From positions 1 through 64,000 of the forward strand of contig CALZUQ010000010.1 of NCBI GenBank assembly GCA_945829425.1: 64,000 nucleotides of DNA. Direction: 5' to 3'. Below the pieces are notes generated by a model. It ran no database searches, was not told where the DNA came from, and was given only the letters and a program-made list of their open reading frames with translations. This DNA is from an uncultured bacterium. Its GTDB lineage: Bacteria; Bacteroidota; Bacteroidia; Bacteroidales; Bacteroidaceae. The position numbers were made by a program, and so were the translations under genes. Below, piece after piece: positions 23,594 through 32,320 of the stretch. Every line of letters begins with the position of its first letter. Positions within the stretch are counted from its first letter, which is position 1.

Positions 23594-25579
23594 TCAGAGT
23601 TTTATCTCCTCAAGTTTTTCCGACAGTTCTGTCCATGTCTCCATATCTTTCTCCTGTTTCTGTTGCACTTCGGTGTATTCGTTTACGAGTTTCATGTCTG
23701 AGGCGTTTTCCGGTTTGCAGAGCAAAGTGTCAAGCTCCTGCATGCGTTTGTCAAGTTCCGCGATGCGTTTCTCTATTTCGTTTATCTGTTTCTGTATTCT
23801 TGTCGCCTGCTTCTGCCGGTCCTTCCTTTCTGCATAGCTCATTATCTCGTTGTCCGACGGCATGGTTTTTCCTGCCGCCTCGTCCCTTGCCGCCGCATGT
23901 GTCTCGCCTTTTGCTGCCTGAAGAGGTGTCGTGTCAGTGGCTTTTCCGCCTTGTCGTCCTTCGAGCTCTGTCGTGTCGTTGTCGTGACTTCTTATCCAGT
24001 CGTATATGCCTCCGAGATATTCCCTCACCTTTCCCCCTCCGAATTCATACACTTTCTCTACGAGCCCATCGAGGAACTCACGGTCGTGTGACACTATTAT
24101 CGCCGTTCCGTCGAAAGCCTTTATAGCCTCTTTCAGCACGTCCTTCGACTTCATGTCGAAATGGTTTGTCGGCTCGTCGAGAATGAGAAGGTTTACAGGC
24201 TCAAGCAGCAGACGTATCATGGCGAGGCGTGAGCGTTCTCCTCCGGAGAGCACCTTCACCTTCTTCTCGTTTTCCTCACCTCCGAACATGAATGCTCCGA
24301 GAATGTCGTTTATCCTCAGGCGTATCTCGCCTTTCGCCACACGGTCTATCGTCTCGAAAACAGTAAGGTTTTCGTCAAGCAACTGTGCCTGGTTCTGTGC
24401 GAAATATCCTATCTGCGTGTTATGTCCTATCTTCAGTGTCCCTCCGTACGGTATCTCGTTCATGATACATTTCACGAGAGTTGACTTTCCCTCTCCGTTC
24501 TTTCCCACGAACGCCACTTTCTCTCCGCGTTTTATTATGAGGTTTACGTCAGCGAAGATCTGGCGGTCATAGGTCTTCTCCACGTCTTCGCATATTATGG
24601 GGTAGTCGCCGGAGCGGAGACATGGTGGGAATTTCAGTCTCAGTGCCGAGTTGTCCACGTCGTCGACCTCTATAGGCACCATTTTCTCCAGCTGTCTGAT
24701 ACGTTGCTGCACCTGTACCGCTTTCGTCGGCTTATATCTGAACCGTTCTATGAACTCTTTCGCCTCAGCTATCTCCTTCTGCTGGTTCTCGTACGCCCTG
24801 AGCTGCTGCTCGCGCCTGTCTCGTCTGAGCACGACATACTCACTGTATTTCACCCTGTAGTCCTCTATATGTCCGCACGTTATCTCTATTGTACGGTTCG
24901 TCACGTTGTCTATGAACGCCCTGTCGTGAGAGACGAGCACTACGGCACATGACGCTTGCGCGAGGTACTGCTCCAACCATTGTATTGACTCTATGTCAAG
25001 GTGGTTTGTCGGCTCGTCGAGCAGAAGTATATCCGGTTTCTGAAGCAGTATCTTCGCCAGTTCTATACGCATGCGCCATCCTCCGGAAAACTCCGCCGTA
25101 GGCCTTTCGAGGTCTTTGCGCTCGAAGCCCAATCCCTGCAGCGTCCGCTCTATCTCCGCCTCATATTGCTCTCCTCCGAGCATGAGGAAACGGTCGTGAA
25201 GCGTGGTGAACTTCTCTACGAGCGCCATATACTCTTCCGACTCATAGTCAGACCGTTCTGCCATCTCATGCTCCATGTCGTGGAGCTGTTCTCCCATGCG
25301 TATGGTGTCTGCGAATGCTTTCCTCGTCTCGTCGCGTACTGTGGTGTCGTCCTGCAGTTTCATTACCTGCGGCAGGTATCCTATCTTCGTCTCGTTGGGT
25401 ATTGCCACCGTACCGCTTGTCGGCTGTTGCATTCCGCATATTACTTTCAGCAGTGTTGACTTCCCTGCTCCGTTTTTTCCGACAAGGGCTATGCGGTCAC
25501 GGTCGTTTATGACAAACGAGACGTTGTCGTATAGTGGTCGTGCGCTGAATTCTATATGTAGGTTTTCTATTGAAATCAT
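23594..25579 (-). CDS. ABC-F ATPase (second paralogue)
   Basis: 661 residues with duplicated ATP-binding cassettes: KNGAGKSTLL, FSGGWRMRIELAKILL, LLLDEPTNHLDIESI, then KNGEGKSTLV, LSGGERSRLAM and LILDEPTNHFDM. The linker region (about 230-310) is rich in Arg/Glu. The C-terminal ~130 residues contain a Thr/Ala-rich spacer and a coiled coil (RKDRQKQATRIQKQINEI onward). The lack of transmembrane parts and the arrangement of the cassettes identify an ABC-F translation factor of the YdiF/YheS kind, distinct from the Uup-like paralogue 2.9 kb away. It is preceded by mltG (23 bp) and followed by engB. Confidence 0.9.
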   Translation of the reverse strand: MISIENLHIEFSARPLYDNVSFVINDRDRIALVGKNGAGKSTLLKVICGMQQPTSGTVAIPNETKIGYLPQVMKLQDDTTVRDETRKAFADTIRMGEQLHDMEHEMAERSDYESEEYMALVEKFTTLHDRFLMLGGEQYEAEIERTLQGLGFERKDLERPTAEFSGGWRMRIELAKILLQKPDILLLDEPTNHLDIESIQWLEQYLAQASCAVVLVSHDRAFIDNVTNRTIEITCGHIEDYRVKYSEYVVLRRDRREQQLRAYENQQKEIAEAKEFIERFRYKPTKAVQVQQRIRQLEKMVPIEVDDVDNSALRLKFPPCLRSGDYPIICEDVEKTYDRQIFADVNLIIKRGEKVAFVGKNGEGKSTLVKCIMNEIPYGGTLKIGHNTQIGYFAQNQAQLLDENLTVFETIDRVAKGEIRLRINDILGAFMFGGEENEKKVKVLSGGERSRLAMIRLLLEPVNLLILDEPTNHFDMKSKDVLKEAIKAFDGTAIIVSHDREFLDGLVEKVYEFGGGKVREYLGGIYDWIRSHDNDTTELEGRQGGKATDTTPLQAAKGETHAAARDEAAGKTMPSDNEIMSYAERKDRQKQATRIQKQINEIEKRIAELDKRMQELDTLLCKPENASDMKLVNEYTEVQQKQEKDMETWTELSEKLEEIKL

Positions 25580-25602
25580 GATTGAAGGTGTGTATGTGCC
25601 GG

Positions 25603-26637
25603 TTATTTAATCCCCCTTGCGTTGAGAGCCGCCGTATATCGCGCAGCATTTTTAAGGTGTTCGGAATATGTTGCGGCAAAGTTATGCGTTCCGGAGAAGT
25701 CTTCCTTGGCACACATATACAGGTAATTGCTCTTGGCATGGTTGAGCACGGCGTCGATGCCTGCTACGGACGGTATGCGTATAGGTCCCGGCGGAAGCCC
25801 TTCGTAGCGGTATGTGTTATACGGCGAGTCAATGGCGAGCAGCTTATGATATATCCTCTTGATGTCGAAACGCCTCCATGCGTATTTCACCGTAGGGTCA
25901 GCCTGTAGCGGCATCCCTGCCTTCAGACGGTTGATATACATTCCCGCTACCTGCGGCTTCTCCCCGTTGTTTGCCGTCTCCTCGTCAACGATGCTTGCCA
26001 GCGTCACTACCTCCTGTTTTGTCATGCCCGCCATTTCCGCCTTTGCCGTCCTTTCGTCATTCCAGAATCTCTTCTGTTCGCTGTCCATGCGGTCGAGCAG
26101 TTTGTCCACCGAGATGTTCCAATACACCTCGTATGTCTCAGGTATGAAAAGGCAATGTACGGTGAGGGTGTCAAGGCCGTATTTCCGACATACCTCCTCG
26201 TCCTGCAGGGCGTCAAGCAGTTCTCCCTTGCTCATCATGAGGTGTTTGGACAGTTCGTGAGCCAGCCTTTCCGTAGTCCTTACGGAAGGTATGGTGAGCA
26301 TCACCGGCTCCTGGCTTCCGTTGCGCATCTTGCGGAACACGCTCAGCGTACCCTCGCCGGAGTTTATGGCGTACCGCCCCGGGCGTATGTTGTCATAATA
26401 GCCTGTCATGCCGGCGAGAATGCGGAACGTCAACATTGAGGATGCCTTCGCCACGGGTGCCAGCTTTGCCACTACCGAGTCACGGTCGTCGTCGTTGTCA
26501 ATGTAAACGTATGCTTTCTCGCCGTTGTCAGCCATAGGCATGAAGAGTGTCGCCACCCTGTGGACAGCTATTGCCGCTATGGCTATGACAGCGAGCGTCA
26601 CCACAGTCCTCGTGCTCTTTTTCTTTGCTTTTTTCAT
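25603..26637 (-). CDS. mltG: Endolytic murein transglycosylase
   Basis: 344 residues. One N-terminal membrane anchor (VVTLAVIAIAAIAVHRVATLF) follows a Lys-rich start, then a LysM-like part and the YceG domain. Conserved pieces: LASIVDEET with the catalytic Glu (about residue 219), MYINRLKAGMPLQADPTVKY, SPYNTYRYEGLPPGPI and AKEDFSGTHNFAATYSEH. MltG cuts nascent peptidoglycan strands in the periplasm and sets glycan chain length. It is the first gene of the leftward seven-gene run and has its own -7 box 67 bp upstream. Confidence 0.94.
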   Translation of the reverse strand: MKKAKKKSTRTVVTLAVIAIAAIAVHRVATLFMPMADNGEKAYVYIDNDDDRDSVVAKLAPVAKASSMLTFRILAGMTGYYDNIRPGRYAINSGEGTLSVFRKMRNGSQEPVMLTIPSVRTTERLAHELSKHLMMSKGELLDALQDEEVCRKYGLDTLTVHCLFIPETYEVYWNISVDKLLDRMDSEQKRFWNDERTAKAEMAGMTKQEVVTLASIVDEETANNGEKPQVAGMYINRLKAGMPLQADPTVKYAWRRFDIKRIYHKLLAIDSPYNTYRYEGLPPGPIRIPSVAGIDAVLNHAKSNYLYMCAKEDFSGTHNFAATYSEHLKNAARYTAALNARGIK

Positions 26638-26703
26638 CTTTCCTGAGTATAGAAAAATATTCTCCTTGCGTACCTTATTATATTATAAGGCATAAAAACT
26701 CTG

Positions 26704-26711
26704 CAAAGTTA
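26704..26711 (-). promoter_or_regulatory. -7 box for mltG and the leftward operon
   Basis: Leftward TAACTTTG, 67 bp before the mltG ATG, in AT-rich DNA. It probably drives all seven genes down to 17512, since the gaps between them are short and no terminator was seen. Confidence 0.7.
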
Positions 26712-26737
26712 CAGTAAAAAAACTTATCTTCAAAATA

Positions 26738-26999
26738 AAAAAACATTTTTTTACCTTTACTTCTCGTTGCTGCGAAGCTACTTCTGCGTTTTTCCCGCCT
26801 GTTGAGCCTCCAAGGAGAATCTTCCTCCTCTGGCTTCGCCTTCCTCCTCCTCGCAAGGCATAGCTCAAACAAGTTTGGCTCTGCTCTTGCTTCGAGCGTC
26901 GGGTCTGACATGCCGGCAGCGTCCTGCGCCCTTCATACCCCAAAAACATAAAGAGTACAAAAAAATCTCTCTTTCCCATGCTGTCCGCTATTTTTTTAT
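26738..26999. other. Intergenic DNA without a recognisable gene
   Basis: Between divergent mltG and the nitroreductase gene, about 260 bp of C/T-rich sequence (plus strand) holding only short unsupported frames without promoters. No repeat or RNA fold was recognised. Confidence 0.5.
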
Positions 27000-27007
27000 T
27001 ACCTTTG
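27000..27007 (+). promoter_or_regulatory. -7 box for the nitroreductase gene
   Basis: TACCTTTG, 38 bp before the ATG at 27045, preceded by a T-rich stretch. Confidence 0.7.
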
Positions 27008-27044
27008 CATTGAGAAAAAAGTATATGAACTTTATCAGCAAAAT

Positions 27045-27569
27045 ATGGACTTCAAAGATTTAGTACAGAAACGCCGTTCCCACCGTAAGTTCACGGCACA
27101 GGAGATTGACGGCGATGCAGTAAGACTCATCCTTCGCGCCGGACTTATGGCGCCAACGGGAAAGTCGTGCCGTGCGTGGCATTTCATCGTGGTAGAAGAC
27201 AAGACGGACATAGAGAAGCTTGCCGACGCCAAAGACGCTGGAGCTCAGTTTCTCAAGGGTGCTCCCCTTGCCGTTGTCATAACGTGCTCGCCAGATGACA
27301 CCGACTGCTGGATGGAGGACAGCTCCATTGCCGCTGTCACCATGCAATATCAGGCAGAGGAACTCGGCATAGGCTCCTGCTGGGCGCAGATGGACCGCCG
27401 TGGTCTCTCCGACGGCACCATGGCTCCCGAGGTTATTCGTGGCGTGCTTGATATTCCGGAAAACCAGAATGTCTTGTGCGTACTCGGCTTCGGCTATCCT
27501 GCCGACGAGCGCAAGCCTCAGAGCGACGACAACCTGAAGTGGGAAAACGTGCATATCGGCAAGTTCTAA
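27045..27569 (+). CDS. Nitroreductase-family FMN oxidoreductase
   Basis: 174 residues. FMN-binding features are RRSHRKFTAQEI (about 10-21) and APTGKSCRAWHFIVVED (about 36-52), then a central MEDSSIAAVTMQYQAEELGIGSCWAQ (start near 91) and the C-terminal VLGFGYPADERKP. The family reduces nitro compounds, quinones or enones with NAD(P)H as a flavoprotein dimer in the cytoplasm; the natural substrate is unknown. It is a single gene with its own promoter. Confidence 0.88.
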   Translation: MDFKDLVQKRRSHRKFTAQEIDGDAVRLILRAGLMAPTGKSCRAWHFIVVEDKTDIEKLADAKDAGAQFLKGAPLAVVITCSPDDTDCWMEDSSIAAVTMQYQAEELGIGSCWAQMDRRGLSDGTMAPEVIRGVLDIPENQNVLCVLGFGYPADERKPQSDDNLKWENVHIGKF

Positions 27570-27666
27570 GCTCAGGGCTTGCGAGGTTATTGTGTGCGTA
27601 AAGTTAATTATCTTTAATTTGCTTCAAAAATGTCTCCCTTTGCTTCTTTTGCTCCGGGAATATTAT

Positions 27667-27674
27667 TAACTTTG
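27667..27674 (+). promoter_or_regulatory. -7 box for the small exported protein gene
   Basis: TAACTTTG, 63 bp before ATG 27737. Confidence 0.65.
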
Positions 27675-27736
27675 CCAAGAAATAAAGTGGGGACTGTCGT
27701 TTCCCGCTGATGATGTATAAAGCAAAACATAGGAAA

Positions 27737-28042
27737 ATGAGATATCTATACACAATACTTCTTGTCTTGGCTATGGGAGTCGTGATGCCGCAGGACGTCA
27801 TGGCTTCAGCAAATATCGCAGCAGAAAATATCAGGCAGCCGAAGATTACCGTGGTGAAAGAGTCTACGGTACGCGTCGTTGACGCTGAGGGAGAGACGAT
27901 GTATGTCTATGACGTTGCCGGCGTTGCCGTACAGACCGTTTATGTTGACTCTCCCGACAAGATTGTTAACCTCGGACTTCACAAAGGATGCTATATCGTA
28001 AAGGTAGGCAAGACGGTAAGGAAGATACACGTTACGAAGTAA
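27737..28042 (+). CDS. Small exported protein of unknown function
   Basis: 101 residues from ATG 27737 (MRYLYTILLVLAMGVVMPQDVMASA), a clear signal peptide; an in-frame ATG at 27710 adds nine polar residues and is less likely. The mature part is a compact beta-rich module (STVRVVDAEGETMYVYDVAG onward, ending GCYIVKVGKTVRKIHVTK). It resembles the C-terminal module found on larger exported Bacteroidales proteins, here standing alone. It has its own promoter and a strong terminator. Function unknown. Confidence 0.7.
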   Translation: MRYLYTILLVLAMGVVMPQDVMASANIAAENIRQPKITVVKESTVRVVDAEGETMYVYDVAGVAVQTVYVDSPDKIVNLGLHKGCYIVKVGKTVRKIHVTK

Positions 28043-28120
28043 GTACCTTTCGTTCACGAAACAGTGAGCCGACAGCCATTCCTCAAGCTGCAAAGGCTGA
28101 TGGGTGGGGAGGTTTATAAG

Positions 28121-28176
28121 GGAGGATATGTCCACTTGGGTTATGCCAAAAGTGAGCATATCCTCCTTCTTTTTTC
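28121..28176 (+). terminator. Rho-independent terminator
   Basis: GGAGGATATG pairs with CATATCCTCC (10 bp) and the stem continues inward with CACTT and AAGTG; TTCTTTTTTC follows. It ends the transcript of the small exported protein. Confidence 0.85.
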
Positions 28177-28305
28177 TTTTCTCCCCAGTGCCCTTTTCCC
28201 TTTGCGCCTTAAAGATTTTTCTTTTCCCTCTCTCACCGCCACCTTTAAACTTTTTCTTTTCTCTGTCATCATAATATCTGTAAACCCGCATAAAAGCCAA
28301 ACGAC

Positions 28306-28854
28306 GTGGAAATAAGCGAAGCATCACTATTGAGACTCCTTGCCGATGAGAAGACCCAGCGCAAAGCGTTCGAGACGGTAGTAAGGCAATACAGCCAGCC
28401 ACTGTATTGTACGATACGTCGTATGGTGCTCTCACATGACGATGCCGACGATGTCTTGCAGAACACTTTCCTCAAGGCATGGAAGTCCCTGCCCGCCTTT
28501 GAGGGAAAGTCGAAGTTCTCAACATGGCTCTACCGCATTGCCGTGAACGAAGCCTTGGAGTTCCTGAGAGGCAGCAAAGCGAGGAACACCATCTCGGAAG
28601 ACGAGGAGGCGGGAGGGTATATTGCCTCACGGCTTCTTGCCGACGACTATTTCGACGGCGATGATGCGGAGGCAAGGCTTCAGGAAGCCATACACCGTCT
28701 GCCGGAGGTGCAGCGCACGGTGTTTCAGCTGAAATATTGCGACGGGATGAAATACTCAGCCATGAGTGCCATACTCGGCACGTCGGAAGGAGCACTCAAG
28801 GCAAGCTACCATATCGCGGTAAAGAAAATCTCTGCTTATCTTAAAGATGTGTAG
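28306..28854 (+). CDS. ECF-type RNA polymerase sigma factor
   Basis: 182 residues from a GTG start. Sigma region 2 is seen as FETVVRQYSQPLYCTIRRMV, DDADDVLQNTFLKAWKSLPAF and FSTWLYRIAVNEALEFLR (about 22-88), and region 4 as LPEVQRTVFQLKYCDGMKYS and LGTSEGALKASYHIAVKKI (about 132-176). It redirects RNA polymerase to stress or envelope promoters. The next two genes encode a single-span membrane protein and a small exported protein, the usual arrangement for a sigma factor held by a membrane anti-sigma. The region 2-4 linker is long and acidic (EDEEAGG). Confidence 0.9.
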   Translation: MEISEASLLRLLADEKTQRKAFETVVRQYSQPLYCTIRRMVLSHDDADDVLQNTFLKAWKSLPAFEGKSKFSTWLYRIAVNEALEFLRGSKARNTISEDEEAGGYIASRLLADDYFDGDDAEARLQEAIHRLPEVQRTVFQLKYCDGMKYSAMSAILGTSEGALKASYHIAVKKISAYLKDV

Positions 28855-28948
28855 ATTTTTTCCTTATGCTTTTTCTTTATTCGCGATTAAACTTTTTCGC
28901 TTTAGAAGCATCATATTAACAGACAACGATATAAAGCAACGGACAACA

Positions 28949-29281
28949 ATGAACAGAAACAACAATATCAGGAAAGAGCCTTTCGTGATGCCGGAAGGGT
29001 ATCTGGAAGGACTTACGCAACGCGTCATGGACAAGATACCGGAGGGGGAATACCAGCGGATGGCGTATCGCCGTCGCACTCCGTGGCTGGCACGTGGCAT
29101 AGCGGCTGCCGTCGTCGTCCTGCTCTCCGCCGTATGGTATAACTATGGCGACTTTGCGCAACAGCAGATGACGGGCGAGACGGTAGAGACGGCTTACGAC
29201 GACAACGGCAGCATGGAGGCTTTCGCAGAATACGCCATGCTTGACCAGCAGGATATATACGAACTGATAATAGAGAAATAA
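28949..29281 (+). CDS. Putative membrane anti-sigma factor
   Basis: 110 residues from ATG 28949 (MNRNNNIRKEPFVMPEGYLE); a longer frame from 28847 overlaps the sigma gene and is rejected. The N-terminal ~45 residues would be cytoplasmic, and include EGYLEGLTQRVMDKIPEGEY, a motif often seen in short Bacteroidales partners of ECF sigma factors. One membrane helix follows (GIAAAVVVLLSAVWYNY, about 50-66), then an acidic periplasmic tail ending DQQDIYELIIEK. No standard anti-sigma fold is proven; the call rests on topology and position 95 bp after the sigma gene and 1 bp before the next. Confidence 0.6.
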   Translation: MNRNNNIRKEPFVMPEGYLEGLTQRVMDKIPEGEYQRMAYRRRTPWLARGIAAAVVVLLSAVWYNYGDFAQQQMTGETVETAYDDNGSMEAFAEYAMLDQQDIYELIIEK

Positions 29282-29282
29282 T

Positions 29283-29735
29283 ATGAGACACAGAATATTA
29301 CTCATACTCCTCATTGCCGTAACGGCTGTGAGGGTAAACGCCGAACCTCAGAAAGGCTTCGACGCAAAGGCTTACAACGACGAGCTTCAGGCGTATGTCG
29401 TAAAAGAGGCAAAGCTCTCGCCCTCCGACGCACAGAAATTCTTTACGCTCTATGACGCCATGAGGGCTGAAGAGCGCAAGATTTTCAGCAAGACACGCAA
29501 TACCGCAAGACGACGCCCCACCACCGACGAGGAATGCCGTAAGGCTATCATGGAGAAAGACGAGAACGAGATCCTTCTAAAAAAAATACAGCAGCAGCAT
29601 CACCTCAAAATGCTCAAGGAACTGCCTGCCTCTACCGTCATGACGTGCCTTTTCCATGCAGAGAAGTTCGACCGCATGAAGCTTCGAGAAATGTCGGCGA
29701 AAAGACACGCCGAAAAGAAAAGAGGCCATAAATGA
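29283..29735 (+). CDS. Exported Spy/CpxP-like helical protein
   Basis: 150 residues with a signal peptide (MRHRILLILLIAVTAVRVNA). The mature protein is almost entirely charged helix: FFTLYDAMRAEERKIFSK, then an Asp/Glu/Lys segment and LLKKIQQQHHLKMLKELP, and a basic tail (KRHAEKKRGHK). Short helical exported proteins of this kind beside ECF sigma genes resemble the Spy/CpxP/CnrX group, which sense or chaperone in the periplasm. Similarity is structural only, with no diagnostic LTxxQ motif. It starts 1 bp after the putative anti-sigma gene, so the three genes form one unit. Confidence 0.6.
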   Translation: MRHRILLILLIAVTAVRVNAEPQKGFDAKAYNDELQAYVVKEAKLSPSDAQKFFTLYDAMRAEERKIFSKTRNTARRRPTTDEECRKAIMEKDENEILLKKIQQQHHLKMLKELPASTVMTCLFHAEKFDRMKLREMSAKRHAEKKRGHK

Positions 29736-29822
29736 TGAATGAAAAACGGAGTTGGTCAGTTAATAATATTTAATTTTTCCATTTGGCACCATAGCGCATG
29801 CCTTGGTGTCATTTTATTTTTG

Positions 29823-29830
29823 TACCTTTG
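29823..29830 (+). promoter_or_regulatory. -7 box for rpsF-rpsR-rplI
   Basis: TACCTTTG, about 89 bp before rpsF. The leader contains no recognisable S6/S18 autoregulatory fold that I could confirm by eye. Confidence 0.7.
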
Positions 29831-29918
29831 CACCCGCTTTGTGTCAGAGGAGTCAGAAAAGACATCTGCGACACATATTTATAATATAAACTAATAAACA
29901 TTCAACATTCAATCAACT

Positions 29919-30263
29919 ATGATGAATCAGTACGAGACAGTCTTCATCTTAACTCCCGTTTTGTCTGACGAACAGGCAAAGGAGACTGTAGAAAAATTCG
30001 TTACTCTGCTGAAGAATAACGGAGCAGAAATCATCAACGAGGAGAACTGGGGCTTGAAGAAGATGGCTTACGCTATCGACAAGAAGTCAACAGGTTTTTA
30101 CAACCTCGTGGAGTTCAAGGCAGAACCAACAGTAGTAAACACTCTCGAAACAGGTTACCGCCGCGATGAGAGAGTAATCCGCTTCATGACTGTAAAGCTC
30201 GACAAGTATGCTGCACAGTATGCTGAGAAGCGTCGTAACAAACTTTCAAACAAGGAGGCATAA
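29919..30263 (+). CDS. rpsF: 30S ribosomal protein S6
   Basis: 114 residues ([20 protein letters not shown]). Double ATG; the second (29922) may be the true start. Typical S6 sequence [21 protein letters not shown] and [19 protein letters not shown]. It forms the S6-S18 pair of the 30S platform. It is 2 bp upstream of rpsR. Confidence 0.96.
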   Translation: MMNQYETVFILTPVLSDEQAKETVEKFVTLLKNNGAEIINEENWGLKKMAYAIDKKSTGFYNLVEFKAEPTVVNTLETGYRRDERVIRFMTVKLDKYAAQYAEKRRNKLSNKEA

Positions 30264-30265
30264 CT

Positions 30266-30532
30266 ATGGCAGAGCAGTCAGAAATAAGATATCTTACCGC
30301 CCCGACAATCGACGTTAAGAAAAAGAAGTATTGCCGTTTCAAGAAGAGCGGTATCAAGTATATCGACTATAAGGACCCAGAGTTCCTCAAGAAGTTCCTC
30401 AACGAGCAGGGCAAGATTCTCCCACGCCGTATCACAGGCACTTCATTGAAGTATCAGCGTCGTGTGGCTACTGCCGTAAAGCGTGCCCGCCAGATTGCGC
30501 TTCTTCCTTATGTAACAGATATGATGAAGTAA
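30266..30532 (+). CDS. rpsR: 30S ribosomal protein S18
   Basis: 88 residues. The conserved core ([55 protein letters not shown]) is complete. It binds S6 on the 30S platform. It lies between rpsF and rplI with no ssb gene between them. Confidence 0.96.
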   Translation: MAEQSEIRYLTAPTIDVKKKKYCRFKKSGIKYIDYKDPEFLKKFLNEQGKILPRRITGTSLKYQRRVATAVKRARQIALLPYVTDMMK

Positions 30533-30553
30533 AAAACAAGGAGGACAACAATA

Positions 30554-31069
30554 ATGGAAATCATTCTGAAAGAAGATATTATCGGTCTTGGATACAAGAA
30601 CGATATCGTTGAGGTAAAGTCAGGTTACGGACGTAACTATCTCATCCCTCAGGGTAAGGCTGTTATCGCTTCTCCTTCTGCAAAGAAGGTTCTCGCTGAG
30701 AACTTGAAGCAGCAGGCTCATAAGATTGCTGCTCTCCTTGCTGCAGCACAGAAAGAGGCTGAGGCTCTCAATGGCGTTACGGTGACAGTGGAAAGCAAGG
30801 TGAGCGCGACAGGCGTACTCTATGGCTCTGTAAATGCTGCCCAGGTAGCTGCCGAGCTGTCAAAGAAGGGCATAGAGATCGACCGCAAGCGTATCATCAT
30901 GAAGGATATCAAGACCGTTGGCGAGTTTGTCGCTACAGTGATATTCCACAAGGAAGTGAAGGTAGAGCTCCCGGTAATCGTTGTGGCAGAGAACGCTCCT
31001 GTTGCTCCTGCTGCTCCTGTTGTTGAGGAAGCACCTGCTGCCGAGGCAGAGACAGCTGTTGCAGAATAA
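30554..31069 (+). CDS. rplI: 50S ribosomal protein L9
   Basis: 171 residues. The N-terminal L9 domain (MEIILKEDIIGLGYKNDIVE, GYGRNYLIPQGKAV) and the long central helix and C-terminal domain (to about 148) are standard. The last ~25 residues are an Ala/Pro/Glu-rich extension beyond the usual L9 end. A strong terminator follows at 31143. Confidence 0.95.
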   Translation: MEIILKEDIIGLGYKNDIVEVKSGYGRNYLIPQGKAVIASPSAKKVLAENLKQQAHKIAALLAAAQKEAEALNGVTVTVESKVSATGVLYGSVNAAQVAAELSKKGIEIDRKRIIMKDIKTVGEFVATVIFHKEVKVELPVIVVAENAPVAPAAPVVEEAPAAEAETAVAE

Positions 31070-31142
31070 TGCAGGGTGGGGTCTCTAAGACACACCTGAC
31101 GTCAGTCATGACGGTTCGCTTTAAGCAATAGAAATATATTTG

Positions 31143-31190
31143 GATAGTCCCAGGGCAGTATATGTGCTGTTGTGGGACTATCTTTTTTTT
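31143..31190 (+). terminator. Rho-independent terminator after rplI
   Basis: GATAGTCCCA pairs with TGGGACTATC, extended inward by GGCAG and CTGTT, and is followed by T8. Confidence 0.9.
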
Positions 31191-31332
31191 ACGGTGGGAA
31201 ACTTGTCCTCCGGCTACATTGACCAGAGGGATGAATCCATGCCCCACCTTTATATGTACATGGTGAGGGCTACGATACGCCTTGTCGCGAATTTGCAGAA
31301 CCCACTAATAACGAAAAGAAAGGATAAAAAGT

Positions 31333-32220
31333 ATGAAAGCATTTGTTTTTCCTGGTCAGGGAGCACAGTTCTCCGGCATGGGCAAGGATTTGTATGAGAA
31401 TAACGCCAAGGCAAAGGAACTCTTTGACAAGGCTGACGAAATTCTCGGTTTTGAGATAACAAAGGTAATGTTTGAAGGCACAGCAGAGGAACTGAAGCAG
31501 ACAAAGGTGACACAGCCGGCGGTATTCCTCCATTCTGTTATATCGGCGATATGTCTTGGCGATGACTTCGACGCGGAAATGGTGGCAGGACACTCGCTCG
31601 GAGAGTTCTCCGCTCTCGTGGCTGCCGGAGCACTGTCTTTCGAAGACGGCTTGCGACTCGTCTCAAAGCGTGCCATGGCCATGCAGAAAGCATGTGAGGC
31701 AGCACCTTCCACTATGGCGGCTATCATAGGTCTGCCTGACGAAAAGATAGAGGAGATATGCGCTGGTATTTCTGCAGAGGGTAACATCGTAGTGCCTGCA
31801 AACTATAACAATCCAGGTCAGCTCGTAATATCAGGAAACATCGAGGCTATAAACACTGCATGCGAGCAGCTCAAGGCTGCCGGAGCAAAGCGTGCCCTCC
31901 CGCTTCCTGTAGGAGGAGCGTTCCACTCACCTCTCATGCAGCCGGCAAAGGATGAGCTGCAGGCAGCCATAGAGGCGACAGAATTCGCTACACCACGCAT
32001 ACCGGTATACCAGAACGTTGACGCTAAGGCTCATACCGACGCTGCGGAGATCAAGGCAAACCTCATCGCTCAGCTCACCGCTCCTGTTCGCTGGACATAC
32101 GAGGTGCAGCAGATGATTGCCGACGGAGCGACAGACTTTACCGAGTGTGGCCCGGGCAAGGCACTTCAGGGCATGATAGCAAAAATCAGCCGTGAGGTTT
32201 CTGTTCACGGACTTGCATAA
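31333..32220 (+). CDS. fabD: Malonyl-CoA:ACP transacylase
   Basis: 295 residues. MKAFVFPGQGAQFSGMGKDL opens the family; the nucleophile elbow is GHSLGEFSAL (Ser about 90) and the catalytic His is in GGAFHSPLM (about 199), with the substrate Arg in VSKRAM. It loads malonyl groups onto acyl carrier protein for fatty acid synthesis. It stands alone without fabF/fabG neighbours. The gap before it (31191-31332) holds only a possible degraded GGTGGG...CCCACC palindrome. Confidence 0.94.
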   Translation: MKAFVFPGQGAQFSGMGKDLYENNAKAKELFDKADEILGFEITKVMFEGTAEELKQTKVTQPAVFLHSVISAICLGDDFDAEMVAGHSLGEFSALVAAGALSFEDGLRLVSKRAMAMQKACEAAPSTMAAIIGLPDEKIEEICAGISAEGNIVVPANYNNPGQLVISGNIEAINTACEQLKAAGAKRALPLPVGGAFHSPLMQPAKDELQAAIEATEFATPRIPVYQNVDAKAHTDAAEIKANLIAQLTAPVRWTYEVQQMIADGATDFTECGPGKALQGMIAKISREVSVHGLA

Positions 32221-32246
32221 GGTTTGGGGAGCGTTAGTTCCCCAGA

Positions 32247-32320
32247 CACCTTGATCAGGTTAGTTCTGCTTTTTTCCCCAATCACCTTGATCAGGTGAGT
32301 TCTGTTTATTTCCCCAAATA
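32247..32320 (+). repeat. 36-bp direct repeat in the amylase leader
   Basis: CACCTTGATCAGGT, then TAGTTCTGC, then T-rich and CCCC segments, is repeated at 32247 and 32283 with a few differences and a partial third copy (CCCCAAATACCTTATAC). Each unit contains the near-palindrome CACCTTGATCAGGTG. It lies between fabD and the amylase start. Confidence 0.8.

Noticed and set aside
26678..26979. Small reverse-strand frames between mltG and the nitroreductase gene
   Set aside because: Arg/Lys/Glu-rich low-complexity frames overlapping the mltG promoter, with no conserved motif.
31186..31258. A further copy of the palindromic element between rplI and fabD
   Set aside because: Only ACGGTGGGAA and CCCCACCTT match; the middle is unrelated and the GGTGGG/CCCACC pair is common here. 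Kept as a possibility only.
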